DNA of 32,533 bases from Rhizobiales bacterium 65-9 (GTDB taxonomy: Bacteria; Pseudomonadota; Alphaproteobacteria; Rhizobiales; Beijerinckiaceae): contig MKVY01000027.1 of NCBI GenBank assembly GCA_001899525.1, forward strand, positions 6,181 to 38,713, read 5' to 3'. Under the pieces are notes generated by a model that saw only the letters and a program-made list of their open reading frames with translations, did not search any database and was not told the origin of the DNA. Shown here one piece after another: positions 1 through 7,206 of the stretch (positions are counted from its first letter, which is position 1; each line of letters begins with the position of its first letter). A program made the translations under genes and the position numbers.

Positions 1-1543
1 CGCCATATTCGGTCCAGTCGGCGGCGTAGGTGATCGCCGTCGAAGGGCCGAGAATCGCACGCGCATCGGCCGCGAGGGCGACGAGCGCTTCCGTCATCGG
101 AAAGCTTCCGCCAGCGCCGCGCACGCGCGTCAGCCCGCGCAGTTCGGATGAGAGGATGAAGGCGTCGACGCCGCCGGCCGCGGCCGCGAGATGCGCGTAG
201 TGCAGCACGAGCCGCCGCAACGACCATTCCTCCGATCCCGCATAAAGAACCGCGCCGCCGACGGTCGAAAAATCGCCAGGCGTCGCGGCGCCGACGAAAG
301 CGGCGACCTGCGACGCAGCCGCGCCGGAGCCATCCACGGTTCCCGCAACGCCGGGCGCCGGATCGACCGTGATCTCGCCGCGCCAGGGATAGGACGGCTG
401 CGGCGCCGCGCCCGTCCACGGATTTATCAGCGCGTTGTCTGCTGCGATGTCCATCATGATGAAGGGATGGAGATTGACCTTCCATCCGCGCGATCTGATC
501 TCCGCAACCGCAGCGACAACGGAATCATCCGACGGAGTTCCGCCAAACGCCGGGCGGCCGGCGACCACGGAGACGACCGCCGCGCCCGAGCGGTCGAGAC
601 CGCCGACGCGCCATGCGAGCGGCGTCGTGATCTTGTCGGCGATCTCCACCTTCGGCCTTAGCGCGCAATGGCCGGCGCGCAGATCATCGCCAAACCAGGT
701 GACGATGAGCGTCACGCTGGCGAGGTTCGGACAGAGCGCCTGCAACTGATCGAGCGAGGCGCGCAAATCGCAGCCGTGCGTGAGCTGGTTGACGTTCTCT
801 GGCCGCGACACGCCGTCGCCAGCATTGCGGAACACCGCCGTCGTCGCATAGGCGAACTCGCCAGCGCCGGGAATGAGGTTGACGCCGCGAATATCGGCGT
901 TGAGCGACGCAACGGGCCGCGTCACCTCGAACGACAATTGCGGAATGCGGTTGCCGAAATCGGCGAGCGGCAGCCGCTCGAACACGACATAGGCGAGGCC
1001 GCGATAGGCCGGCGCGTTCTCGGCGCCCTCTTTCGCCACGATGAGCGGATCCGGCGCCTGAACATCGTCGCCGCGATGAACGCGCATGGCGAGCGTCGTG
1101 AGATCGAGCTCCCGGCCGTCGGCCCAGACGCGCCGGACGAACGCGATCGGGCCCTCGCACAGGCCGACCGCGATGTTGGCGAAATAGCTGTAGGTCGTTT
1201 CCGTCGAGCCGCCGCCGCCGAACAGGCCGCCCTTGCCGCCGAACGCGCCGCCGCGCTGGCGCACGACATTGACCACCTCCTCGAACCGCGTCGCCCAGAT
1301 CAGTTCGCCGCCGATGCGGGCCCGGCCATAGACGCGCGGAATCGGCGCGCCTTCAGTGGCGGCGAGCCCTGACATCTCGGTGAGGCGCGGCCCCTCGACG
1401 GAGCGGCCGCCGCCATTGACGATCGCGCCGTCAATCGAGGCGCCGACCAGCGCGCCGATGGCGCGACCGGCGATTGCGCCAATCGGGCCGCCGATCGCGC
1501 CGCCAAGCGCGGCGCCGGCGAATTGCAGGACAAGCGTCGCCAT
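1..1543 (-). CDS. GTA baseplate 'megatron' / TIM-barrel tail protein (g15-like), 3' part outside window
   Basis: I translated this directly from the minus strand: an open frame of 514 codons from ATG at 1543 to base 1, with no stop. The N-terminus is a Gly/Ala-rich stretch (MATLVLQFAGAALGG...) typical of the large GTA host-specificity/baseplate protein. It then reads PRVYGRARIGGELIWATRFEE and later TYAADWTEYG, the conserved start of the glycoside-hydrolase-like TIM-barrel domain of this family. The family protein is about 1,300 residues, so most of the gene lies to the left of the window. The start overlaps the stop of the upstream peptidase gene by one base (TGATG), so translation is probably coupled. 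In RcGTA this protein forms the distal baseplate hub. Identification is by residue patterns and gene order only. Confidence 0.88.
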   Translation of the reverse strand, partial: MATLVLQFAGAALGGAIGGPIGAIAGRAIGALVGASIDGAIVNGGGRSVEGPRLTEMSGLAATEGAPIPRVYGRARIGGELIWATRFEEVVNVVRQRGGAFGGKGGLFGGGGSTETTYSYFANIAVGLCEGPIAFVRRVWADGRELDLTTLAMRVHRGDDVQAPDPLIVAKEGAENAPAYRGLAYVVFERLPLADFGNRIPQLSFEVTRPVASLNADIRGVNLIPGAGEFAYATTAVFRNAGDGVSRPENVNQLTHGCDLRASLDQLQALCPNLASVTLIVTWFGDDLRAGHCALRPKVEIADKITTPLAWRVGGLDRSGAAVVSVVAGRPAFGGTPSDDSVVAAVAEIRSRGWKVNLHPFIMMDIAADNALINPWTGAAPQPSYPWRGEITVDPAPGVAGTVDGSGAAASQVAAFVGAATPGDFSTVGGAVLYAGSEEWSLRRLVLHYAHLAAAAGGVDAFILSSELRGLTRVRGAGGSFPMTEALVALAADARAILGPSTAITYAADWTEYG

Positions 1544-1980
1544 CAGTCGATCATTCCCGGAAAAGAAAAAGCCGCAGCAAGACGGCGACGCCACCAGGGC
1601 CCGTAAAAAACCTCGGCGACCTCAGCCCCGTCATGGGCGTGCGCGAAGGTTTCATCGCTCACGAGAATGGCGACATGCGCGGCCGGCAATCCCTCGCGCC
1701 AGCGGAAGAACAGCACGTCGCCGCAGCGCGGCGCGCTTGGCGCCGGAACGAGATATTGTCGCGCGGCGATCAGGAGCGTCTCCTCGCGCGAGGCGATCGA
1801 CCAGTCCGGCGCATAGGGCGGCGCGCGCTCCGGCTCCGCGCCGCGCAGCGCGCGCCACACGCCGCGCAGCAGGCCGAGGCAATCGCAGCCAACCTGCCTG
1901 ACAGACGCCTGATGCGCGTAGGGCGTGCCGACCCAGCGGCGCGTCTCGGCCGCGATGTCGGCGCGCGAAACGGAATTCAT
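1543..1980 (-). CDS. GTA NlpC/P60-family cell-wall peptidase (g14-like)
   Basis: This 145-residue protein has the NlpC/P60 cysteine peptidase signature. The nucleophile is probably Cys34 in GCDCLGLLRG, the general-base His is His102 in AAHVAIL, and His114/His116 follow. It is about the usual size for the RcGTA g14 protein, a baseplate-associated peptidase thought to open peptidoglycan during DNA delivery. The start at 1980 was chosen because it overlaps the DUF2163 stop as ATGA and begins at the homologous region; a longer frame upstream is a shadow of the DUF2163 gene. It is followed by the megatron gene with a one-base overlap. No signal peptide is seen, as expected for a virion component assembled in the cytoplasm. 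Confidence 0.92.
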   Translation of the reverse strand: MNSVSRADIAAETRRWVGTPYAHQASVRQVGCDCLGLLRGVWRALRGAEPERAPPYAPDWSIASREETLLIAARQYLVPAPSAPRCGDVLFFRWREGLPAAHVAILVSDETFAHAHDGAEVAEVFYGPWWRRRLAAAFSFPGMID

Positions 1981-2864
1981 CGAAAGAAGCTGCCGCCATC
2001 CATGTTCGGTTCGCCCTGCCGCGCCACGCGCATCAGAAGATCGGACCCGGGAATGTGGGGAAAACCGCGAAAATTCGCAGCGTTGGAGAAACGGTCGCGG
2101 CAGGTCGCAAAACGCTTGTCGCAGCCGGCTGAAACAGTGAAAGCGTCGCCGGCGGCGATCGCAAAAGGCGGCGGCGACCAGAGCGTGAGAACCGCTTCCG
2201 CGCCTTCCGCGCGATGATCCCGGACTTCCTGAATCAATCCAGCGTTCTCGCCGGACGTCCAGCGCAAGGCGCCGGCGCGAAACAGGCCGTCGGCGTATCC
2301 GGCCAGGCCGGCGCTGCGCAGCAGGGCCGCGCCGTCCGCGCCGGCGACCTCCGCCGACGCCGTCCATGCTAAAAGATTCACGCCGCAGCGCGCGTCGCCG
2401 AGCGACGCCGAGCAGGATGCGACGAAACGTCGACCGCGCTCCTCGTCGAAACGATGCGCCATGCCGCGCATCTCGGCGACGAACGCCGCGCCCTGCCGGC
2501 GAATCTCGCCGATCGCGCCCTCGTCGACAGCGACGCGCGCCTCGGGGTTGCTCCAGTCGACGATGAAGACCTCGATTGTCGCGTCGTCCCACAATCCCTT
2601 CGCGAGATCGCGCTCGGACAGGCCATCCGACGACAGCGCGCCGGACATATCCGCGCCGCCGACGGCGAAATCCGCATTCGCTTCGCTGTCCGATCCCTGG
2701 ACGCCGCTGTTGGCCGCATAGGTCACGCCATCGAATGCGATATCGCGGTCGTGATCGGTGAATCCGAGGACAAGGCCGTCGCGGCGCGTCGCCTTCCAGC
2801 ATTTCGCCAGGGTCGTCGCGTCACCGGCGATGGATGCGACGAGCGCGGGAGGCAATGGTCTCAT
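1977..2864 (-). CDS. GTA hub protein, DUF2163 family (g13-like)
   Basis: This 295-residue protein has the DUF2163/phage BR0599-type pattern. An N-terminal half contains GFTDHDRDIAFDGVTY and the DARCGV motif, and the C-terminus carries GCDKRFATCRDRF...NFRGFPHIPG. Cysteines at 151, 160, 248 and 255 form the set that in this family is compatible with iron-sulfur cluster binding; Cys22 is separate. From the family and the RcGTA structure, it forms the tail hub joining the distal tail ring to the megatron. It starts three bases after the DUF2460 gene stops and overlaps the peptidase gene by ATGA, so it is translationally coupled in the tail operon. Metal binding is inferred, not shown. Confidence 0.92.
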   Translation of the reverse strand: MRPLPPALVASIAGDATTLAKCWKATRRDGLVLGFTDHDRDIAFDGVTYAANSGVQGSDSEANADFAVGGADMSGALSSDGLSERDLAKGLWDDATIEVFIVDWSNPEARVAVDEGAIGEIRRQGAAFVAEMRGMAHRFDEERGRRFVASCSASLGDARCGVNLLAWTASAEVAGADGAALLRSAGLAGYADGLFRAGALRWTSGENAGLIQEVRDHRAEGAEAVLTLWSPPPFAIAAGDAFTVSAGCDKRFATCRDRFSNAANFRGFPHIPGSDLLMRVARQGEPNMDGGSFFR

Positions 2865-2867
2865 GCG

Positions 2868-3512
2868 TCACACAATGATTTCGATCAGGGGAATTTTCGG
2901 AATCGCCCCGGCCTCGAAGGCGGAGAAATCGATCGACAGCGCATCCTCCTCGAAGCGCACTGGCGTATCGAACAGAAATCCGGCCGTGACGGCCGCGCCC
3001 GCGGCGGGAACATGTCCCGAGAGAAAGGTTACAACGCCGGTCGCCGCGTCGAGCGTGAAATGCGTCGATTCCGTCTGTTCGACATCGCTGACGGCGATGC
3101 GCACGGAGCCCGCGACAGGCTTTCTGATCGGCCGATCATACGGCGCGTGCAGGCCGCCATAGCGTTTGACGAGCTGAAAATCGACGCGCGCGCCATCGCC
3201 GACGCCGATCGTCTGGTCCACAGGCGACGGCGCTTCGGAGGGGCGGCAGGATTTCCAGTCGGCGCGGTCACGCCAGCGGAATCCGTAGAGCCGACCGCGA
3301 CGCTCCTCGAAAAACGCGATGACGTCATGGAGCGCGTCGAGAGTCTTCACGCCGTACCCCGCATCGTAGCGGCGACGCGCATGCGCCCAGCGCGTGTTGC
3401 GCTTCTCGCGACCGGACCCCAGCGTCACGATCTCGGTGCGGCGCTCGGGGCCGCCCTGCCCGCCGAGCGCGATGTCCAGCGGGAAGCGGACCTCATGAAA
3501 ATCAACCGGCAT
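2868..3512 (-). CDS. GTA distal tail protein, DUF2460 family (g12-like)
   Basis: This 214-residue protein starts MPVDFHEVRFPLDIALGG, the standard N-terminus of DUF2460/TIGR02217 tail proteins. It continues with the family segments KRNTRWAHARRRYDAGYGVKT and FFEERRGRLYGFRWRDRADW. The ATG at 3512 has GAGGG five bases upstream and matches the family start; the frame runs open further upstream, but that part is an Arg-rich shadow of the tape-measure gene. In RcGTA the family forms the distal tail ring at the end of the tail tube. It lies seven bases after the tape-measure stop. Length and motifs are normal and nothing is missing. Confidence 0.92.
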   Translation of the reverse strand: MPVDFHEVRFPLDIALGGQGGPERRTEIVTLGSGREKRNTRWAHARRRYDAGYGVKTLDALHDVIAFFEERRGRLYGFRWRDRADWKSCRPSEAPSPVDQTIGVGDGARVDFQLVKRYGGLHAPYDRPIRKPVAGSVRIAVSDVEQTESTHFTLDAATGVVTFLSGHVPAAGAAVTAGFLFDTPVRFEEDALSIDFSAFEAGAIPKIPLIEIIV

Positions 3513-3519
3513 CGCGCCC

Positions 3520-4116
3520 TCACACTGACCGCCGGCCGCGCGCAACCGCGCGCGCCAGAGCGGCGGCGACCTGGCTTTCGGAACGGCGGAAGCCGTCGAT
3601 GTCAGGCGTCGCAATATTCACGGTGACCGCCGGCGCGGCGCTCTGCGCGGCGCGCACGCCAAGGCGTCCGTCGGGGCCGCGCTGGAGCGGCATCACCGCT
3701 TCCGCGCCGCGTTCTCCCATCAGGCCGAAGCCGCCGCTCATCGGAAAATAGGTCGGCGCCGCGACGACGCCGCCAGCGGCGAACGGCGTGATCTTCCCAA
3801 ACTGAAACGCGTTTCCGCTCGCGCTGGGAAGAATGTTGAGCGGCGCGCCGGCGCCGCCGAGCCAGCTTCCGCTGAACAGCGAGCCGAGCGCCGACTGCAG
3901 CGCGCTGTCGACGGGCTTGAAGGCGGCGCGCAGACCGAACGAGATCATGCGCTGCCCGATCGAGCGCAACACATCCTCGAAACGGCGCCCGTCAACCACG
4001 CCGCGCGCGAAGGCGCTCGAGATGCTTTTTCCGAGCGCGTCCGTCGTCGCCTTCAGCTCGCGCGCCGTATCGAGCGACGAGGACAGCGTTCCGGCGATGT
4101 CGTCTTCCTCAGCCAT
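3520..4116 (-). CDS. GTA short tail tape-measure protein (g11-like)
   Basis: This 198-residue protein begins MAEEDDIAGTLSSSLDTARELK. An N-terminal helical region (about 1-90) is followed by a Gly-rich C-terminal part with FAAGGVVAAPTYFP and GLMGERGAEAVMPLQRG, the conserved tail tape-measure end seen in GTA and lambdoid-type phages. Its small size fits the short GTA tail, since tape length sets tail length. The start at 4116 was chosen because AGGAG lies six bases upstream; the ATG at 4131 has no such site. It overlaps the end of the tail chaperone gene by eight bases. The family role is to fix tail length and occupy the tail lumen. Confidence 0.85.
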   Translation of the reverse strand: MAEEDDIAGTLSSSLDTARELKATTDALGKSISSAFARGVVDGRRFEDVLRSIGQRMISFGLRAAFKPVDSALQSALGSLFSGSWLGGAGAPLNILPSASGNAFQFGKITPFAAGGVVAAPTYFPMSGGFGLMGERGAEAVMPLQRGPDGRLGVRAAQSAAPAVTVNIATPDIDGFRRSESQVAAALARAVARGRRSV

Positions 4117-4318
4117 GAGGCTCTCCTTCATCCGGGAAACGCGCGAGGAGCGCGCCCAATTCATCGCGCCGCAAGGCCTGCGGCGGCTCGCCGAAGACGC
4201 CGCGCGCCGCCGCCGCGAGTTCGCGCGGCGCCATCGACCAGAATTCCGTCGCCGACAGCCGCAGCACGCCGAAACCGAACGCCATCGCCTCCCGCCAGGG
4301 AAAGGCGGCCGGCGTCAT
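4109..4318 (-). CDS. GTA tail assembly chaperone (rcc01693 / g10.1-like)
   Basis: This 69-residue protein has the short GTA tail-chaperone pattern, FPWREAMAFGFGVLRLSATEFWSMAPREL..., shared with the rcc01693-type proteins. They follow the DUF3356 gene in most GTA clusters. It overlaps the preceding gene by ATGA at 4315-4318 and the following tape-measure gene by eight bases, so the three are translationally coupled. The role is taken from position and family, since phages use small paired proteins here as tail assembly chaperones. No frameshift signal of the lambda G/GT kind was recognised. Confidence 0.85.
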   Translation of the reverse strand: MTPAAFPWREAMAFGFGVLRLSATEFWSMAPRELAAAARGVFGEPPQALRRDELGALLARFPDEGEPHG

Positions 4319-4665
4319 GTCAGCGCCTGCGGCGGCGGAGGGTTTTCTGTGGCTCCGTCAGACGCAAAGGCGAGACCGAGCAGCGTTGCGACCGCCTCCA
4401 CCATCGCCGGCAGATCGCGCCCGATCGGCAATCGTAGAAGTTCATCATCGTCGATGCGCTCGCCGGCGCCGCGCGCGGCCGCGCCGATGATCGCGACCAG
4501 ATCGCGAGTCGCGAGGCGACCGCTGGACAGGCGTTCGCCGAGCGCAGCGAGCCCTTCGACGCCAAGTCCCGCTTCGATCTCCGCGAGCGCGCCGAGCGTG
4601 AGGCAGAGCTTCAGCCTTTTGCCGCCGAAGGCGCAGTCGATCTCGCCGCGATGAAGATTGGCCAT
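4315..4665 (-). CDS. GTA DUF3356-family tail chaperone-type protein (g10-like)
   Basis: This 116-residue protein begins MANLHRGEIDCAFGGKRLKLCLTLGALAEIE, the start of the 'gene transfer agent family protein' (DUF3356/GTA_TIM-associated gp10). In this family the N-terminal beta strands encode a domain resembling tail chaperones. It sits between the major tail protein and the small chaperone, the same order as in RcGTA. The C-terminus (ATENPPPPQALT) overlaps the next start by ATGA. Function beyond an assembly role in tail formation is not established from sequence. Confidence 0.88.
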   Translation of the reverse strand: MANLHRGEIDCAFGGKRLKLCLTLGALAEIEAGLGVEGLAALGERLSSGRLATRDLVAIIGAAARGAGERIDDDELLRLPIGRDLPAMVEAVATLLGLAFASDGATENPPPPQALT

Positions 4666-4672
4666 GCGCGCC

Positions 4673-5083
4673 TCAGATCGCCGAGAAGGAGAGAGCGCCG
4701 GCTGATTCCAGCGCGATATCGAAGGTCACCTCGCCCGCGTGCTCGCCGCGATATTCGAGCGAGGCGATCTGGAACGGCCCCTCGATGCGGCCGAAATCGG
4801 GAATCGTGATCTGCCAGGCGCGGATCGCGTCGGCGAAGAACAGCGTTCGCACCTCGGCGTCCGACGCATCGTCCTTGAACACGCCGGAGCCGGACAGGCC
4901 GGCGCGCCGCACGCCGGCGCCGGCGAGAAGCTCGCGCCAGCGGCCGCTCGATTCGGCGTGGGTCACATCGACCGTCTGCGCATTGAACGACAACTGCTTC
5001 ACGCGCAGGCCGGCGACGGAGATGAAAGTCCCCGCGCCGTCATCGATTTTCAGCAGCAGATCCTTGCCTTTCTGGGCGGCCAT
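4673..5083 (-). CDS. GTA major tail (tube) protein, TP901-1 family (g9-like)
   Basis: This 136-residue protein reads MAAQKGKDLLLKIDDGAGTF, then VAGLRVKQLSFNAQTVDVTHAESSGRWRELL and a Gly/Val-rich beta C-terminus. That is the TP901-1/GTA major tail protein pattern that forms the tail tube. The ATG at 5083 has GGAGA five bases upstream. It lies 12 bases after the DUF3168 gene and seven bases before g10. Length equals the RcGTA tail tube protein within a few residues. Confidence 0.92.
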   Translation of the reverse strand: MAAQKGKDLLLKIDDGAGTFISVAGLRVKQLSFNAQTVDVTHAESSGRWRELLAGAGVRRAGLSGSGVFKDDASDAEVRTLFFADAIRAWQITIPDFGRIEGPFQIASLEYRGEHAGEVTFDIALESAGALSFSAI

Positions 5084-5095
5084 CGAAGTCTCCGG

Positions 5096-5503
5096 TCAGA
5101 TTGTTTCAGTGACGGCGCGCAGGGAGACGCGCGCCTTGCGCAGCGGCTCGCGGGCGGCGCGCATGATGTCGACGGACGACACCGCGAGATTGATCAGGCG
5201 ATGCCCGTCGAGCGGGAGCGTTGCGTCGTGCAGCAACGCCTGAACGCGCGACGCGATCGCCAGCGCCTCGCGCGTTCCCGGCTGACGCGAGACGCACAGC
5301 AGCGCGATGCGATGTTCGCGCGTCGCATAGCCGCTGACGTCGGCCGTGGTCGAGCGCATCTCCTCGAACGCGATCCAGGGATGGGTCGTGCCCGGCGGCG
5401 CATGCTCGAAGGTTTTCTCGCCGCCAAGCAGCGCGACGAGAGCGGCGTCGCCGTTGAGGGTCGCGACGATCGCGCCCTGCAGCGCCAGAAGCGGATCGCT
5501 CAT
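5096..5503 (-). CDS. GTA DUF3168-family tail terminator protein (g8-like)
   Basis: This 135-residue DUF3168 protein contains MSDPLLALQGAIVATLNGDAAL, THPWIAFEEMRSTTADVSG and RVQALLHDATLPLDGHRLI, all typical of the family that caps the tail end facing the connector. An AGGAGG ribosome site lies eight bases before ATG at 5503. The start overlaps the stop of the adaptor gene by ATGA. Order and length agree with RcGTA g8. Confidence 0.9.
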   Translation of the reverse strand: MSDPLLALQGAIVATLNGDAALVALLGGEKTFEHAPPGTTHPWIAFEEMRSTTADVSGYATREHRIALLCVSRQPGTREALAIASRVQALLHDATLPLDGHRLINLAVSSVDIMRAAREPLRKARVSLRAVTETI

Positions 5504-5850
5504 GGCGTTTCCTCCTCGACCGTCAGCGACAGCCGGCTGCGCCGCTCGTCGGCGTCGGCGACCGACCGGATGTGGAAAATGCGCGCGCCGAGCCGCAGGC
5601 GTTTTCCGGTGTCGAGATCGGCGCGCCAGCGAATCTGGATGCGGCGCGTCAGCCGCGCGCCAGGCCGATTGTCCGCGAAAGCGGCGTCCGCCGAAATCGT
5701 TTCGATCGAGGCCCAGATATGATCGATCGCCGCATAGCCGCGCGTCAGGCCGCCGGCGCCGTCATCGGCGTCGACAGGCGCCTCAAGCGTCATGCGATGG
5801 CGCAGCGCGCCGGCCGAGCGACGCCCGCGGAGCCGAAGAAAGGCCATCAT
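5500..5850 (-). CDS. GTA phage head-tail adaptor protein (g7-like)
   Basis: This protein is 116 residues, or 115 if the second ATG is used. It shows the head closure/adaptor pattern: RHRMTLEAPVDADDGAGGLTRGYAAIDHIWASIE, then RIQIRWRADLDTGKRLRLG and a C-terminal RLSLTVEEE. It matches the SPP1 gp16/HK97 gp10-like family of head-tail stoppers present in GTA clusters. It overlaps both neighbours by four bases. Nothing is truncated. Confidence 0.9.
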   Translation of the reverse strand: MMAFLRLRGRRSAGALRHRMTLEAPVDADDGAGGLTRGYAAIDHIWASIETISADAAFADNRPGARLTRRIQIRWRADLDTGKRLRLGARIFHIRSVADADERRSRLSLTVEEETP

Positions 5851-6422
5851 ATCCTCGGCGATCGGTGCGGCGCGACGAGCGCGACGACATCGGGCGGCAG
5901 CGGCGCCTCGCGGCCATCCAGCGGATCGTCGCCGCGCCGCTCGAACCAGCGCGCCGCGAGCAGCGTCACCGCCTGGCGGAGATTGGGCGGCACGGACGCC
6001 GCATCGACACCGAAGCCGACCGTCAGATCGACCTCGATTCCGCCGGCGGAGCGGCCCGGATCAGGCGGCGCGGTCGTCAGAACCAGACGCGGCGGCGACG
6101 CGAAGGCGTCGATATAGAGAGCGGAGGCGGCGAGCGTCACGCTTGTCGCCGCATCGGTGAAGACCCGTACGGCGTCGCAGGCGATCACCGGCCTGAGCGG
6201 TAGACGCACGACGCCGTCTCTCGGCCAGCGGTCGAAAGCGATGCGCCATTTCTGCGCGATCAATTCGCAGCCGGACGCAGCCTCCACCGTGAGGCGGGCC
6301 GCGACAATCAGTTTGCCAAGCAGCCCGTCTTCATCGGAAGAGGTCAGCCGCAAATGGGCCTTCACGTCCGCGAGCGAAACAGGTTCGCTTGCCGGCCCTT
6401 CAAGCAAGGTCGGTGTCATCAT
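5847..6422 (-). CDS. GTA head-tail connector / adaptor (g6-like, phiE125 gp8 family)
   Basis: This protein of about 191 residues starts MMTPTLLEGPASEPVSLADVKAHLRL, the standard beginning of the phiE125 gp8/GTA g6 connector family. It continues with AARLTVEAASGCELIAQKWRI and the C-terminal PPNLRQAVTLLAARWFERR. Tandem ATGs at 6422 and 6419 are both possible starts; an in-frame GTG at 6485 would only add an Ala-rich tail that is antisense to the protease signal peptide. The start codon overlaps the start codon of the plus-strand protease at 6421. In RcGTA this gene directly follows the capsid gene; here about 1.7 kb with two opposite-strand genes separates them. It must therefore be transcribed through antisense DNA or from its own promoter, which I could not identify. 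Confidence 0.9.
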   Translation of the reverse strand: MMTPTLLEGPASEPVSLADVKAHLRLTSSDEDGLLGKLIVAARLTVEAASGCELIAQKWRIAFDRWPRDGVVRLPLRPVIACDAVRVFTDAATSVTLAASALYIDAFASPPRLVLTTAPPDPGRSAGGIEVDLTVGFGVDAASVPPNLRQAVTLLAARWFERRGDDPLDGREAPLPPDVVALVAPHRSPRI

Positions 6423-7155
6423 GGCGTCCAGGGTTGCAATTCTGTTGTCGGCCGCGCTCGCCGCGGCGCCGGCCGCCGCGCTCACCGGCGCTTCGCCGGC
6501 GGCGGATCAGGACCGTTCGGCCGTCATGATCCTCAACGAGGGCGGCGGCTTCTGCACTGCGGTGGCGCTCGACCGGCGCACGCTTCTGACGGCGGGCCAT
6601 TGCGTCGCCGGCGGCCGGGCGATGCGCGTGCACTGGCGCGAAGGCGGCCAGCCAGCCTTCGCCTCGCCCGCCAGCGCGACCGCGCATCCGGAATTTTCGC
6701 GCGACGCGGTGCGGACGCGGCGACGTTCGATCGATCTCGGGCTGGTGCGACTCGCCGAGCCGCTTCCGCAGCGTTTCTCGCCAGCGACGTTGAGCGCCGG
6801 CGCTCCTCCCGCGACAGGCGAGGCAGTGACGGCGCTCGGCTTCGGCCCGACCAACAGGCGCGATCCTTCGACCGCCGGAACCATGCGGCGGGCCGAGCTC
6901 TCGGCGATCGCGCCCTACGGGCCGAGTAAAATCCTGCTCTGGGCCAGCTCCCCGAGCGCGGGAATCTGCCCGGGCGACTCAGGCGGCCCGATGCTGGACG
7001 CGGCGGGCCGCGTCGTCGCCATCACCGCCTGGGGCGGCACCGGCGGCGCCTCGGGCTGCGCCGGCCCCGCCCAGGGCGTGCTGGTCGGCCCGCAACGGGC
7101 CTGGATCGACCGCATTCTGGCGGGTTGGGGAGCGCGGGCGCGCTGGGAACAATAG
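6421..7155 (+). CDS. Secreted trypsin-like serine protease (S1 family), first of two inside the GTA operon
   Basis: This 244-residue protein has an N-terminal signal peptide (about 1-21, Ala-rich, MASRVAILLSAALAAAPAAA) followed by a chymotrypsin-fold protease. The catalytic residues are visible: His60 in LTAGHC, Asp105 in SIDLGLVRL and Ser187 in CPGDSGGP. The frame is open upstream to 6157, but that part is antisense to the connector gene, so the start is set at the signal peptide. No strong ribosome site is seen. The product should act in the periplasm or outside the cell, unlike the cytoplasmically assembled GTA proteins around it. It is probably a paralogue of the next gene, judging by the shared layout. 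The substrate is unknown. Proteases of this kind are common secreted endopeptidases, so any link to GTA release or uptake is speculation. Confidence 0.9.
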   Translation: MASRVAILLSAALAAAPAAALTGASPAADQDRSAVMILNEGGGFCTAVALDRRTLLTAGHCVAGGRAMRVHWREGGQPAFASPASATAHPEFSRDAVRTRRRSIDLGLVRLAEPLPQRFSPATLSAGAPPATGEAVTALGFGPTNRRDPSTAGTMRRAELSAIAPYGPSKILLWASSPSAGICPGDSGGPMLDAAGRVVAITAWGGTGGASGCAGPAQGVLVGPQRAWIDRILAGWGARARWEQ

Positions 7156-7171
7156 GACCGGCTCAGCCGTC

Positions 7172-7199
7172 TCGACTATGGAGCGCATCCGGCTAGAAT
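7172..7199 (+). promoter_or_regulatory. Putative sigma-70-type promoter placed for leaderless transcription of the second protease
   Basis: A TCGACT -35-like hexamer (7172-7177) is followed by a 16-base spacer and TAGAAT (7194-7199), five of six matches to the -10 consensus. The ATG begins at 7207, only seven bases after the -10 box, so transcription would start at or next to the start codon. No Shine-Dalgarno sequence is present in the bases before the ATG (ctgttc). Visual match only. Confidence 0.4.
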
Positions 7200-7206
7200 C
7201 CTGTTC

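Noticed and set aside
1543..2802. 419-codon minus-strand frame reading through DUF2163 and peptidase genes as one protein
   Set aside because: Only its last 145 codons are the real NlpC/P60 protein; the upstream part is an out-of-frame, Arg-rich shadow of the DUF2163 gene, which has its own family motifs.
6157..6420. 88-codon N-terminal extension of the first protease
   Set aside because: It is antisense to the connector gene and would bury the signal peptide in the protein interior.
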